Notes: a model not told the origin generated them from the sequence alone. Positions 23,609-32,073 are shown, counted from the first letter of the stretch. The stretch is DNA of 32,520 bases from Oscillospiraceae bacterium (GCA_017472965.1 JAFUNR010000022.1:1-32520), one strand, 5' to 3'. A program made the numbers and translations.

Positions 23609-26149
23609 ATGAAGATCCGTCCCGCGTACATCAACGACCCCCATATAAACACTTTCGATCCGGCGCAATTTGCCGCGCCAGGCGCCGCCGATGCCGTTAT
23701 CTATGCATGGGTATGGAATGCCCCCGTTGACCGGCAGGGCATCTGTGAGCGTCTGGACGAGATGCAGCGCATGGGCATCCGCGCCCTATACATCATACCC
23801 GAGCCCAAGACCTTCCGCCCTGCCATCATGCCCACCACCATGGAGCCGGACTATCTGACTCCGCCGTATTTCGAGCTTTTCGCCTTTGCCATGCAGGAGG
23901 CAGGGCGCCGCGGTATGCGCACATGGCTGTACGATGAGGGCGGCTGGCCCTCCGGCGGGGCCTGCGGCAAGGTATTACAGGAAAACCCCCGCCTTGCCAA
24001 ACGGATCCTTGCATCCCGCGCCGTGACGCTGGCCGCGCAGCAGCCCTATGCTCCCGCAGAGGATGCGCTGGCCGCCTTTGGTGAGGATGGCGTGCTGTGC
24101 ACCGCAGGCACGGTGTTTGAAAAAGAGACGGCTCTGCGGGAATACTATGTCCACAGGCAGCTTTTTGAAGGCCCCGGCATACCGGATTATCCTGATCTGC
24201 ACCTGCGGGAAAGCTGCGAAGCGTTCCTTTCTTCCACCCATGAGAAATACGCGGCGGCGCTGCCCGATCAGCTGGGCAAAAATATGACCGCCGTCTTTAC
24301 CGACGAGGCCAAAGCCCCCGGTCCGGTGCCCTTCTCTCTCGGCATGCAGGAGCGCTTTGAATCCGAATACGGCTATTCTGTCCTGCCGTATCTGCCCGCG
24401 CTGGAAAAATGGCTGCAGCCGGAAGCACCCGCTCTTGCCCCCGATGCCGCCCGCGCCGCCGCCGATTTCTACGAGCTTGCCAGCCGGATGCTGTGCGAGA
24501 ACTGGCTGCAGCCCCAGAAGGAATGGTGCAACCGCCACGGAATGTGCTTCACCGGCCACATGGACCGGGATGATGAGCCCTGTGCCGGCATGATCGGCTT
24601 CTGCTGGTATCTGCTGCGGGCGCTGCGGCAGCTGGATATCCCCGGCGTTGATGTCATCTGGCGGCAGCTCTGGCCGGGTGAGCCGATCTTCTCGGTACAG
24701 GGCACACAGTCAAACGGCTTCTTCCCCCGATATGCCGCCTCCGCTGCGGCACAGACCGGCTCCCCCTATGCCCTGACAGAGACCGCGGGTGTTTACGGCA
24801 ACGGCCTGACACCGGCGCGGCTGCGCTGGCTGCTGGGCTATCAGGCGGTACGCGGCATCAACCGGTTTAATCTGATGATCATTCCTTACAGCACGGACGG
24901 CTGGCTGATGGGCGGCGAGCAGCCGGCTTTCCGGGAGCACAATGCCTGCTATGGGGAGCTTGCCCCCTTCAACGAATGGGGCGCCCGACTGGCCTGGGCG
25001 GCCAGTGCGGGCCGCCGCGCGGCGGATATCGCCCTGTATCAGCCGGTGCGGGATATCTGGGCCGGTGCGCCCGGTGCGGCCAAAGCCTTTGATGCGGCGG
25101 GCCGTGCGCTGGATGCCTCCGGTGTGGAATTTGATGTGTTTGACGACGACGTGCTGGAAAGCGCCGATCCCGCCGCGCTGGCCGCCGGCTGCGTGCAGGT
25201 GGGGCTCGCCCGCTACCGCGCACTGGTGCTGCCCACCGGCGCCCCCCTGCCCGAAGCCTCCGCCGCAGCGCTGCGCACCTTTATGGCCGGCGGCGGCCGC
25301 GTGTACTGCACCGGCCGGGAATGTGCGCTGCCGGGTGCTGTCTGTGTACCGGATGCACACGGCCTGTTCGCACCGCCGCTGCCGCTGCGCGGCGATACGG
25401 CGGGCATCCGCGTCTCCCGCCGCGAGCTTGCGGATGGCACACTGTATATCGTTTTCAACGAAAAAGATGCACCCGCCGCTTTTGGTCTGCAGCTTCCGGA
25501 TACCGATGCCCGCCGCCTGTGGCTGGAGGACGGCCGTATCACCGCCTGCGCCGCCGCCCCCGAGCTGACGCTGCAAAGCGGCGAGGTGGCCGTATTCCTG
25601 TGCGGTGAATGCGCCGCCGCGCTGGCCGCAAAAGAGGAGCCGGTATTCAACCGTGTGCTGCCGATCGACGGCGAGTGGAGCATCCGCCCGGTGAAAAGGC
25701 TGCATCTGGGTGAGATTCATGTGGAAACGCTGTGCCCCGATGAGCCCGCAAAGCCTGCCGCTCTGGGCGACTGGCAGCCGGCCGTGGGCGCGGATTACTC
25801 CGGCAGCTGTCTGTACGAGACCTCCTTTGCGCTGGAAAGCGTTCCCGCCGAAGCGGCATTGGAGCTGGGCGAGGTAAAATACACCTGTGAGGTTTGGCTC
25901 AACGGTACGCCGCTGGGCAAAAAGGTGATGCCGCCCTTCCGCTTTGCATTGCCCGCCGGGGTGCTGCAGCGGCAAAATATCCTGCAGGTACGGGTGACCA
26001 ACACCGCCGCCAACGAGTACGCCCACACCCGCACACTGGATAAATGGCAGCCGTGGCAGCGTGCGGATCACTATTATCAGAAAGAACTGGAATTCGACCG
26101 CGATGCCTACGAAAGCGGCCTGTACGGCCCGGTGCGGCTGGTGTATTAA
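23609..26149 (+). CDS. GH106-type alpha-L-rhamnosidase-like protein
   Basis: 846 residues. LYDEGGWPSGGA near residue 108 is characteristic of the GH106 family and its relatives. Acidic motifs FTDEAKAPG (~230) and ALTETAGVYG (~388) are candidate catalytic or metal-site regions. A central flavodoxin-like region (VLPTGAPLPEASAAALRTFMAGGGRVYCTG) and a C-terminal jelly-roll (YSGSCLYETSFAL to SGLYGPVRLVY) complete the architecture. Known GH106 enzymes are alpha-L-rhamnosidases acting on pectin side chains; specificity here is inferred. No signal peptide. ATG 23609 is chosen for TAAGGAGG 8 bases upstream; an in-frame TTG at 23525 falls inside the promoter. Confidence 0.85.
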   Translation: MKIRPAYINDPHINTFDPAQFAAPGAADAVIYAWVWNAPVDRQGICERLDEMQRMGIRALYIIPEPKTFRPAIMPTTMEPDYLTPPYFELFAFAMQEAGRRGMRTWLYDEGGWPSGGACGKVLQENPRLAKRILASRAVTLAAQQPYAPAEDALAAFGEDGVLCTAGTVFEKETALREYYVHRQLFEGPGIPDYPDLHLRESCEAFLSSTHEKYAAALPDQLGKNMTAVFTDEAKAPGPVPFSLGMQERFESEYGYSVLPYLPALEKWLQPEAPALAPDAARAAADFYELASRMLCENWLQPQKEWCNRHGMCFTGHMDRDDEPCAGMIGFCWYLLRALRQLDIPGVDVIWRQLWPGEPIFSVQGTQSNGFFPRYAASAAAQTGSPYALTETAGVYGNGLTPARLRWLLGYQAVRGINRFNLMIIPYSTDGWLMGGEQPAFREHNACYGELAPFNEWGARLAWAASAGRRAADIALYQPVRDIWAGAPGAAKAFDAAGRALDASGVEFDVFDDDVLESADPAALAAGCVQVGLARYRALVLPTGAPLPEASAAALRTFMAGGGRVYCTGRECALPGAVCVPDAHGLFAPPLPLRGDTAGIRVSRRELADGTLYIVFNEKDAPAAFGLQLPDTDARRLWLEDGRITACAAAPELTLQSGEVAVFLCGECAAALAAKEEPVFNRVLPIDGEWSIRPVKRLHLGEIHVETLCPDEPAKPAALGDWQPAVGADYSGSCLYETSFALESVPAEAALELGEVKYTCEVWLNGTPLGKKVMPPFRFALPAGVLQRQNILQVRVTNTAANEYAHTRTLDKWQPWQRADHYYQKELEFDRDAYESGLYGPVRLVY

Positions 26150-26224
26150 GCGCTTTTACACGCGGAAGCTGCCGCCGCAAAGCGGCTGCTGCGCCGCCAG
26201 ACGGCGTATGCAAAGCATCTTGGC

Positions 26225-26254
26225 GTGACATTTTCCGTCCCACCGTGCTATGAT
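26225..26254 (+). promoter_or_regulatory. Promoter of the XRE regulator gene
   Basis: GTGACA (26225-26230), 18-base spacer, TATGAT (26249-26254) with an extended -10 TGC just before it. The start codon is 45 bases downstream. Confidence 0.55.
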
Positions 26255-26299
26255 GAAGCCGAAGCAAACCATTCCCCGCAGCAAAAGGAGGCATTTTTC

Positions 26300-27031
26300 A
26301 TGGCAAACAATGTGGGACGCAATCTGCGCACCCTGCGCACCCGCGCCGGCATCACACAGGATCAGCTGGCGGAAAAGCTGTTCGTCAGCCGGCAGACCGT
26401 ATCGAATTACGAAACAGGCCGCAGCCAGCCGGATGTGGATACCCTTGTCCGGCTGGCCGAGGCGCTGGGCACCGATGCCGGTGCGCTCATCTACGGCCCG
26501 CCGGTGCCGCCGCAGAAAAAAGCTCTGTGGCTGCGCTGTGCGCTGGGCGGCGTATGTCTGCTGATCTGGGGCATCCTGGCCTTTCCGGTGGCGGAATTTA
26601 TGCGTGAATGGAAGCAAAGCACCTACATCACCGGCTTTTCCTATCCGCTTTTCCTGCTGGCGCAGCCGCTGTTTTTCGTCACGCTGGGCTGGTGTGTTCT
26701 GCAGTGCGCCGCGCTGCTGGGCGCAAAGCAGCCGCAGCTTGCCCGCCGGCGGCTGTGGCACGGCCTTGCGCTGGGCGCGGGCGGGGCATACCTTGTGCTG
26801 GCGGTGCCGGTGTGTATCGAAACGACCGTCAGTGCCATCGCCTCTGTGATGGCGATGCGGGCGGGGCACGGCTACAGCTATACCGGCGTGCTGCCGCAGC
26901 TTTTCTACCGCCCTGCCTGGTGGCTGAGCTGGCACAAGCCGGAGATGTTTGCGCTTATGTTCCTGCTGGGTGCGGCGCTGTGGCTCACCGCACGCCCGCC
27001 GAAAACGGAAAAAACACCCCCGCAGGCATGA
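26300..27031 (+). CDS. XRE-family regulator with C-terminal membrane segments
   Basis: 243 residues. A Cro/C1-type helix-turn-helix spans about 5-65 (LRTLRTRAGITQDQLAEKLFVSRQTVSNYETGRSQPDVDTLVRL). The rest has about four hydrophobic segments (near 75-95, 110-135, 150-175 and 213-230). A membrane-tethered DNA-binding protein is therefore predicted, as seen for other clostridial XRE-membrane fusions. The signal and targets are unknown. AAAGGAGG lies 8 bases before ATG 26300. It is monocistronic, with its own promoter and terminator. Confidence 0.85.
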   Translation: MANNVGRNLRTLRTRAGITQDQLAEKLFVSRQTVSNYETGRSQPDVDTLVRLAEALGTDAGALIYGPPVPPQKKALWLRCALGGVCLLIWGILAFPVAEFMREWKQSTYITGFSYPLFLLAQPLFFVTLGWCVLQCAALLGAKQPQLARRRLWHGLALGAGGAYLVLAVPVCIETTVSAIASVMAMRAGHGYSYTGVLPQLFYRPAWWLSWHKPEMFALMFLLGAALWLTARPPKTEKTPPQA

Positions 27032-27043
27032 AAAATGCGTATC

Positions 27044-27077
27044 AAAAAGGAGCTGCCGAAGCAGGCAGCTCCTTTTT
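27044..27077. terminator. Bidirectional terminator between XRE gene and MFS gene
   Basis: Perfect 14-bp stem 27044-27057 (AAAAAGGAGCTGCC)/27064-27077, 6-base loop; T runs on both strands. The MFS gene converges on it and stops at 27150. Confidence 0.85.
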
Positions 27078-27149
27078 CATGTCCGTTCCGCGCTTCAGGC
27101 ATGGACGGAGAAAAGACCCGGTGCGTGCGGATACGGGCGGCAAAGGCGG

Positions 27150-28445
27150 TCAGTCGATGCGCTTCATGCGGGCTACAACGGTGTACACATACACGGTCAG
27201 CGCCACCAGCGCGATAAAGCTGATGCCGCTCAAAAACTGCTGGCCATACATGGGAATGCCGAACACCCGGTTGCCGTTGGCCTGAATGGCAGCCAGTATG
27301 CGGCCGCCCACCAGCGAGCCCAAAAAGCTGGAAAGCCCCAGCATCGCGGTATACATACCCTGTGCGCCCACGCGGTCGGCGGGATCGATGTACTGCAGGG
27401 TGATGTTGTTCTGACCGTTGCCCAGCAGCGCCAGCGCGCTGCAGTAGGGGATCTGGTACAGCAGATAGTAAAGCCGTCCGGTTTCGGGGGTCCAGAACAT
27501 CATCAGGCCGATGGCAAGCGCCGCCAGCGCAAAGCCCAGCCCCATGCTGCGGGCGAAGCCGTTATGGTCGGCGTATTTGCCGCTGGGGGCGCTGCAGGCC
27601 AGACGAATAAAGTTGCCGAACATCCCGGCCACCACCACGAAGGTCGTGGTACTTTGCAGCTCCTGCAGCAGGAATACGTTGTGGAACGAGGTGGAGAAGA
27701 AGCAGAAGAAATTCCATGTGACACCCACCAGCACCAGCTTGAGCAGGTTGGTATTGTGCAGGTTGTTTTTCAGTACGCGTACAAAATTGGGAGTCTGGCC
27801 GATCTGCTCCAGCACGGCGGGGGAATCTTTGGTGAATAGCATTGCAATGATATGGGCGAACATCATCACCAGAATGGTGCACGCGCACAGCACAAGGCCG
27901 ATCTCCGGGCGACCCTGTGCATTGAAATGGTCAAGCACGCGGCCCATCAGAAAATTATACACGATGGTGACGATCAGCGTCAGCATCTCCCTGTGGGCGG
28001 TGTAGATGCCGCGTTCTTCTTTGGATACAAATGCCATCATCCAGTGGAAGCTGGCGGGTGAGATCAGATTGCTGGAGATGGAAGCCCCCGCAAACACCAC
28101 CGCAAACAGTGCGATGCGCACACCTGTCGCCATGGGCAGGAACGGCAGCATATACAAAAAGGCGTACAGCAGCTTTTTAATGGATTGCAGAATGATGGAA
28201 GTGGTGCGCACCGAGCGGATGCGCCGCAGAAAACCGATGGCAAAGATCTGGGTGACGCAGCCCAGATGCACCACGGTGGAAAGGGTACCTGCCAGCGCAT
28301 CGGAGACTCCCAGCTGCTTGACCAGCAGCGTGAAGAATACGCCGGACATGGTGGCCATGGCCACAGCCTCCAGCATACCGGCCACGATGTGGGCGCGTCG
28401 TACCCGGCGTTTTTCCTCTTCGGCGAATTCGGTTTGAATGCTCAC
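27150..28445 (-). CDS. Major facilitator superfamily transporter
   Basis: 431 residues from GTG 28445, preferred because GAGGA lies 8 bases upstream. The frame opens further to ATG 28466 and ATG 28484, but neither has a clear ribosome site. About twelve hydrophobic segments; the MFS loop pattern is seen at GFLRRIRSVRTTS after helix 2 and SGKYADHNGFARSMG in the second half. Substrate unknown; with the neighbouring glycosidases, an oligosaccharide is possible. It is the only sugar-type transporter candidate in the window. It probably shares the promoter at 28818 with the small upstream ORF. Confidence 0.82.
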   Translation of the reverse strand: MSIQTEFAEEEKRRVRRAHIVAGMLEAVAMATMSGVFFTLLVKQLGVSDALAGTLSTVVHLGCVTQIFAIGFLRRIRSVRTTSIILQSIKKLLYAFLYMLPFLPMATGVRIALFAVVFAGASISSNLISPASFHWMMAFVSKEERGIYTAHREMLTLIVTIVYNFLMGRVLDHFNAQGRPEIGLVLCACTILVMMFAHIIAMLFTKDSPAVLEQIGQTPNFVRVLKNNLHNTNLLKLVLVGVTWNFFCFFSTSFHNVFLLQELQSTTTFVVVAGMFGNFIRLACSAPSGKYADHNGFARSMGLGFALAALAIGLMMFWTPETGRLYYLLYQIPYCSALALLGNGQNNITLQYIDPADRVGAQGMYTAMLGLSSFLGSLVGGRILAAIQANGNRVFGIPMYGQQFLSGISFIALVALTVYVYTVVARMKRID

Positions 28446-28540
28446 GGTAGTGTTCCTCGATTCCATATGTTTTGCAGAATGCATGCAGGAGCCGCCGCAA
28501 AAATACGGCAGCTCCGCGTTTTTTTATATACGGCAAAGGG

Positions 28541-28780
28541 TTATTTTTTCCGTGCGCCGGGGCCGGCGGCAACGGCAAGGGCGCGCAGCTCTTTATCAAA
28601 ATCGCCGGTGCGGGTCTGCGATGCTGCGTTGGTGTAGGTCATGCAGGCATGGTCGGCTTCGGTAAAGGGCTTCCACTCGGGCAGACCGGCGCCGTTGGGG
28701 CTGCCGCGGAATACGGCCACGCTGCCGTAACGCTCGCCTTTTACCCTGCCGTGTGTGGTGGTGACGATGGGTGCATTCAT
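28541..28780 (-). CDS. Short carboxylesterase-like N-terminal protein (79 aa)
   Basis: 79 residues. NAPIVTTTHGRVKGERYGSVAVFRGSPNG resembles the extreme N-terminus of type-B carboxylesterases (PIV.T..G.V.G....VAVFRGIPYA), but the catalytic Ser/Glu/His portion is absent. The tail (GDFDKELRALAVAAGPGARKK) is not family-like. It has a proper promoter (28818-28846), AAAGGAG 10-11 bases before ATG 28780, and one clean stop, so it may be an expressed small protein rather than decay. Alternatively it is a truncated remnant. It lies upstream of the MFS gene, probably co-transcribed. Confidence 0.5.
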   Translation of the reverse strand: MNAPIVTTTHGRVKGERYGSVAVFRGSPNGAGLPEWKPFTEADHACMTYTNAASQTRTGDFDKELRALAVAAGPGARKK

Positions 28781-28817
28781 ATGTGATCCGCTCCTTTGCA
28801 CATTGTTCTCTGATGCT

Positions 28818-28846
28818 ATCATACTGTGCCCTCTGTTTTTGTACAA
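28818..28846 (-). promoter_or_regulatory. Promoter of the small ORF/MFS unit
   Basis: Minus strand: TTGTAC (28846-28841), 17-base spacer, TATGAT (28823-28818), 38 bases before the start codon. Confidence 0.65.
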
Positions 28847-28901
28847 CGACAGCAGAGGACAGCGGGGAAAAAACCACCGACGATTCGGGACATCTGTACA
28901 A

Positions 28902-28947
28902 AAAACGCGCTTCCGGCAGCGGCAAAATACTGTCGGAGGCGCGTTTT
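28902..28947 (-). terminator. Terminator of the AraC-type gene
   Basis: Minus strand hairpin between 28934-28947 and 28902-28915 (AAACGCGCCTCCGA with CGGAAGCGCGTTTT, one or two mismatches), followed by a further T run. It begins directly after the AraC stop at 28950. Confidence 0.7.
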
Positions 28948-28949
28948 AT

Positions 28950-30023
28950 TCAATGTTCGTTTGTCTGCCCCGCCTGCTTTTGCCGCCGGTATTCGCCGGG
29001 GGTCATCCCGCAGCGGGCACGGAACAGAGTGAAGAAATTGTTGTTGTTATGGTAGCCGGCGGCCTCGATGATCTCGTGCACCGGCGCCATGGTATGCTCC
29101 AGCATGTCGGTGATATAGGCCATGCGTACATCACACAGATACTCCTGCAGACTGCGGCCGGTGCAGCGCTGCACGATGCGGGTGATCTGCCGCTCGGAAT
29201 AGGAGAAATGCTCTGCCAGCGCCGCGCGGTTCGCCGTGCGGAAATGGCCGTTGATGTAGCGGATGATGCTGTCATCGCTGCCGGCGCTTTCGGCGTCGTT
29301 GGGCACCAGCTGTATAGCGGGGCTGGCGGCCAGCTCGGCGACAATCAGCTCGGCCAGCAGCTCTTCCCGCCGGCGGTTCAGGCCGTCCTTTTCCGAGATC
29401 GCCACGCGGGAGAACATCTCCACCGTGCGGTTCAGCCACGCCGGCTCCAGATGAAAAAAGCCGTATGCCTTGTTGGAGACAATCTCCTGCGTGCCGCGCA
29501 GAAAGGCGGCCAGCGGGGTATCCTCGTTCCACAGGTGGGGCAGTACGGCGGGCAGCTTATCGGCACGGATGCCCAGATCGTACCACACGCAGGTGTCCGT
29601 CAGCATGGCGGGCTGGTGTTTTGTGCCCGGCGGGATCAGCACCGCATCACCGGCGCACATCTCCAGCTGCACATCCTGTACAAAATGGCGGCAGCGGCCC
29701 TCCAGCAGCAGCCCGAATTCAAAATAATCGTGGGTGTGCTGCACGGTGGGTAAGAAGCGCAGCTGCGGCATCAGAAACAGACGGCTGCCCTTTGGCTTGA
29801 TCATGCTGGAGGATCGGAACGCCGAGAAATGGGTCAGGGTGCGATCCTCCTTTTCGGTGCGGCCCCAGTTCAGTCGGTAAAGCTCCACCAGCCGCTGCTG
29901 CTCGGCGGGTCCGGTTTCGGCGGGAGAGTAGGAATACCCCGGTTGTATCCGGGAAAAAAACTCCCGCAGCGGTTCGGATTGCCGGGCGATCGTGCGTTCC
30001 CGCGCACCGGAAATATGCGGCAT
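28950..30023 (-). CDS. AraC-family transcriptional regulator
   Basis: 357 residues. The N-terminal half carries a cupin-like sensor segment (TVQHTHDYFEFGLLLEGRCRHFVQDV, then GDAVLIPPGTKHQPAM). The C-terminal ~100 residues form the double HTH: IIRYINGHFRTANRAALAEHFSYSERQITRIVQRCTGRSLQEYL and VHEIIEAAGYHNNNNFFTLFRARCGMTPGEYRRQ. Such regulators usually sense a sugar and activate nearby catabolic genes, plausibly the glycosidase operons or the MFS gene. ATG 30023 is chosen for GGGAGGGA upstream; 72 further upstream codons are open but span its promoter. Confidence 0.9.
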   Translation of the reverse strand: MPHISGARERTIARQSEPLREFFSRIQPGYSYSPAETGPAEQQRLVELYRLNWGRTEKEDRTLTHFSAFRSSSMIKPKGSRLFLMPQLRFLPTVQHTHDYFEFGLLLEGRCRHFVQDVQLEMCAGDAVLIPPGTKHQPAMLTDTCVWYDLGIRADKLPAVLPHLWNEDTPLAAFLRGTQEIVSNKAYGFFHLEPAWLNRTVEMFSRVAISEKDGLNRRREELLAELIVAELAASPAIQLVPNDAESAGSDDSIIRYINGHFRTANRAALAEHFSYSERQITRIVQRCTGRSLQEYLCDVRMAYITDMLEHTMAPVHEIIEAAGYHNNNNFFTLFRARCGMTPGEYRRQKQAGQTNEH

Positions 30024-30066
30024 AGCTGTCCCTCCCTCTCCGCATGAGCGGATATTTGGCTTCTTT

Positions 30067-30095
30067 ATTATACAGGAGCAGTCTTTGCCGTGCAA
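30067..30095 (-). promoter_or_regulatory. Promoter of the AraC-type gene
   Basis: Minus strand: TTGCAC (30095-30090), 17-base spacer, TATAAT (30072-30067), 43 bases before the start codon. Confidence 0.65.
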
Positions 30096-30140
30096 GCTTC
30101 CGCCTGCCGGCGCCGGCACACAGGTAAAAAACAAAAGGGT

Positions 30141-30184
30141 GGTAAAAAGAAACGGGAAGCCCTCAGACAGGGACTTCCCGTTTC
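30141..30184 (-). terminator. Terminator of the GntR-ABC operon, overlapping the permease stop
   Basis: Perfect 11-bp stem 30149-30159/30174-30184 (GAAACGGGAAG with CTTCCCGTTTC), with T-rich sequence on the minus strand (CTTTTTACC). The permease stop codon (30163-30165) lies inside the loop. Confidence 0.75.
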
Positions 30185-30795
30185 TGCGCAAAGCGGATGG
30201 ATAAATACCAGGAAAGCGCATAGATACCGATGGCCGCAAGAAAGATCACGGGCAAAATACCGTTCAGCGGGATCTCGTTATGCAAATTCTCTTTAAAGAC
30301 CGCGGTCGCAATGATGCAGCCTGCACACACCGTGCCGATCATCACATAACAGGCACTGCGGCCCTTTTCCACCCCATAGCGGAAGATGAAGGGGAGTGAT
30401 ATCGACGAAGAGATGCTTGCCGTCAGAAGCAGAAGCATCATAAGAAGCAAAAACTCGTTCAGAATAAAGCCGCCTGCGACGGTCATTTTTATGCCCTGCA
30501 CGATACCGATGACTGTCAGTGCGGCAATTTGTGTGAACAGACCGATCAGATATTTGACGGACACCAGCTGCGCTTTTGTGTATGGCAGCGCGCCTGCATA
30601 CTGCGTCCAGCGGCTGCGCTCGTCATAGCCGAGCAGATTGACAGGGATCATGCCGCAGAGCAGACAGGGGTAGAAAATGAAGAACATATTGCCTTTGCTC
30701 ATGATGGAAAGAACGGTAAATGCGATGCAGACAAAAAAATAATAACGGCAGTATTTTTGCATCATGTACCAGTCTTTCAACAACAGGCCTTTCAT
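30163..30795 (-). CDS. ABC-2 type transporter permease
   Basis: 210 residues with about six hydrophobic segments and the N-terminal MKGLLLKDWYMMQKYCRYYF typical of ABC-2 family permeases found beside YtrA-type regulators. It pairs with the ATPase encoded one base upstream (stop 30797, start 30795). The complex would be a small ABC exporter or membrane-stress transporter; substrate unknown. AAAGGAGG lies inside the end of the ATPase gene with good spacing. The region is less GC-rich than the flanking glycosidase genes. Confidence 0.82.
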   Translation of the reverse strand: MKGLLLKDWYMMQKYCRYYFFVCIAFTVLSIMSKGNMFFIFYPCLLCGMIPVNLLGYDERSRWTQYAGALPYTKAQLVSVKYLIGLFTQIAALTVIGIVQGIKMTVAGGFILNEFLLLMMLLLLTASISSSISLPFIFRYGVEKGRSACYVMIGTVCAGCIIATAVFKENLHNEIPLNGILPVIFLAAIGIYALSWYLSIRFAQKREVPV

Positions 30796-30796
30796 A

Positions 30797-31639
30797 TTAT
30801 TTCGCCTCCTTTACCATGAATACGAACAGCTCTTCGATGCTGATCGGGCTGATCTTAAAGCCGGCGGGAACACTTTTGCGCGATACGATCACTTCAACGC
30901 CGTAGGGCGATTCTTTTTTATACCTTACGGCTGCCTCGCCGAGCGCGCTTACCTGTTCGGAGGTGCAGTGGACGATGCCGTATTCAGACAGCAGCACATC
31001 CGTTTCCTCGCAAAGCAGCAGCTTTCCCCGGTGCAGAAAAGCCACATAGTCGCAAAGCTTTTCCAGATCGCTGACGATATGCGAGGAAATGAAAATGGAG
31101 TGGGTTTCGTCTCTTGTGAAGTCGCGGAACATCTCCACCACTTCATCGCGAACAACGGGATCAAGACCGTTTGTGGGCTCGTCGAGCAGCAAAAGCTTTG
31201 CCCCGTGAGACATGGCAACGGCAATACCGAGCTTCGTTTTCATGCCGCGGGATAAATTCCGGAACGGTTTGTTGTCGGGAACGGACAGCTTTTGCAAAAG
31301 CCGTGCATATTCCGCTTCGTCCCAGTTGCGGTAGGAATGCTTCATCACCCGTCCGACCTGCCTTGCCGTCAGGCATTCGGGGATCCCGATCTCGTCCGTT
31401 ACCACACCGACCTCTTCTTTTATCTGTTCGATCTGTTCGCCGTTGTCTTTGCCGAGCACCGTGACGGTTCCGCTGTCCTTACGGATCATATCCAGAATAA
31501 GCCGGATGGTGGTGCTTTTTCCCGCGCCGTTTTCGCCGATCAGACCCATGATGCAGCCGCTTGGCAGCAGGAGGTTCAGATTATCCAGCCGAAAGTCGGC
31601 AAAGGATTTATTCAGGTTTCTGATTTCAAGTGCATTCAT
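30797..31639 (-). CDS. ABC transporter ATP-binding protein
   Basis: 280 residues. Walker A GENGAGKST near residue 36, signature NLSRGMKTKL (a variant of LSGGQ, common in ABC-2 exporters), Walker B LLLLDEPTNGLD, and switch His in IFISSHIVSDLEKL. It energises the adjacent ABC-2 permease. ATG 31639 overlaps the GntR gene's stop (ATGA), implying coupled translation. This regulator-ATPase-permease order is that of YtrA-type operons, which often respond to cell-envelope-active compounds; the actual signal is unknown. Confidence 0.9.
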   Translation of the reverse strand: MNALEIRNLNKSFADFRLDNLNLLLPSGCIMGLIGENGAGKSTTIRLILDMIRKDSGTVTVLGKDNGEQIEQIKEEVGVVTDEIGIPECLTARQVGRVMKHSYRNWDEAEYARLLQKLSVPDNKPFRNLSRGMKTKLGIAVAMSHGAKLLLLDEPTNGLDPVVRDEVVEMFRDFTRDETHSIFISSHIVSDLEKLCDYVAFLHRGKLLLCEETDVLLSEYGIVHCTSEQVSALGEAAVRYKKESPYGVEVIVSRKSVPAGFKISPISIEELFVFMVKEAK

Positions 31640-32013
31640 AGCTCTCCCTCCAGACCGATATGCAGTATTTCCATGATATCAGCTTTGCTGATGTTTCCCA
31701 CCTGCGCAAGACGGATGATCTCCTCGATATGCGTTTCGATTTTTTTCAGGCTGTCCTCACGGATCAACTCCGCATTTTTGGGCGCAACATAGCAGCCTTT
31801 TCCCTGAAGGGTGTAGATAAAGCCCTCTCTTTCGAGTTCATCGTAAGCCCGCTTTGTGGTAAGAAAGCTGATGCGCAGATCCTTTGCCAGACCGCGAATG
31901 GACGGCAGCAGCTGATTTTCTTCTAATGCCCCACTGATGATCTGATCCCGGATCTGTAGGTAGATCTGGTTATAGATGGGCTCGCCGCTTTTATTATCTA
32001 TCAGTATATTCAT
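31636..32013 (-). CDS. GntR-family regulator, YtrA subfamily
   Basis: 125 residues. A winged HTH (PIYNQIYLQIRDQIISGALEENQLLPSIRGLAKDLRISFLTTKRAYDELEREGFIYTLQGKGCYVA, about 12-77) is followed by only ~45 helical residues, which is the YtrA subfamily pattern. It likely represses its own operon with the ABC genes. An inverted repeat across the promoter at 32033-32063 is a candidate operator. The ribosome site is CGGAGC, about 7 bases before ATG 32013. Confidence 0.88.
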   Translation of the reverse strand: MNILIDNKSGEPIYNQIYLQIRDQIISGALEENQLLPSIRGLAKDLRISFLTTKRAYDELEREGFIYTLQGKGCYVAPKNAELIREDSLKKIETHIEEIIRLAQVGNISKADIMEILHIGLEGEL

Positions 32014-32032
32014 ATTTTTTGCTCCGTTTATG

Positions 32033-32073
32033 TGTTATAACTGTATTGTATCATATCATAACAGTTTAGTCAA
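32033..32073 (-). promoter_or_regulatory. Promoter and candidate operator of the GntR-ABC operon
   Basis: Minus strand promoter TTGACT (32073-32068), 17-base spacer, TACAAT (32050-32045). The inverted repeat TGTTAT (32033-32038)/ATAACA (32058-32063) brackets the -10 box, as expected for autoregulation by the GntR protein. Confidence 0.7.

Noticed and set aside
28486-28530. Terminator between the small ORF and the MFS gene
   Set aside because: The stem (GGAGCCGCC with GGCAGCTCC, one mismatch) has its T run on the plus strand, where no gene ends; it does not fit the minus-strand unit.
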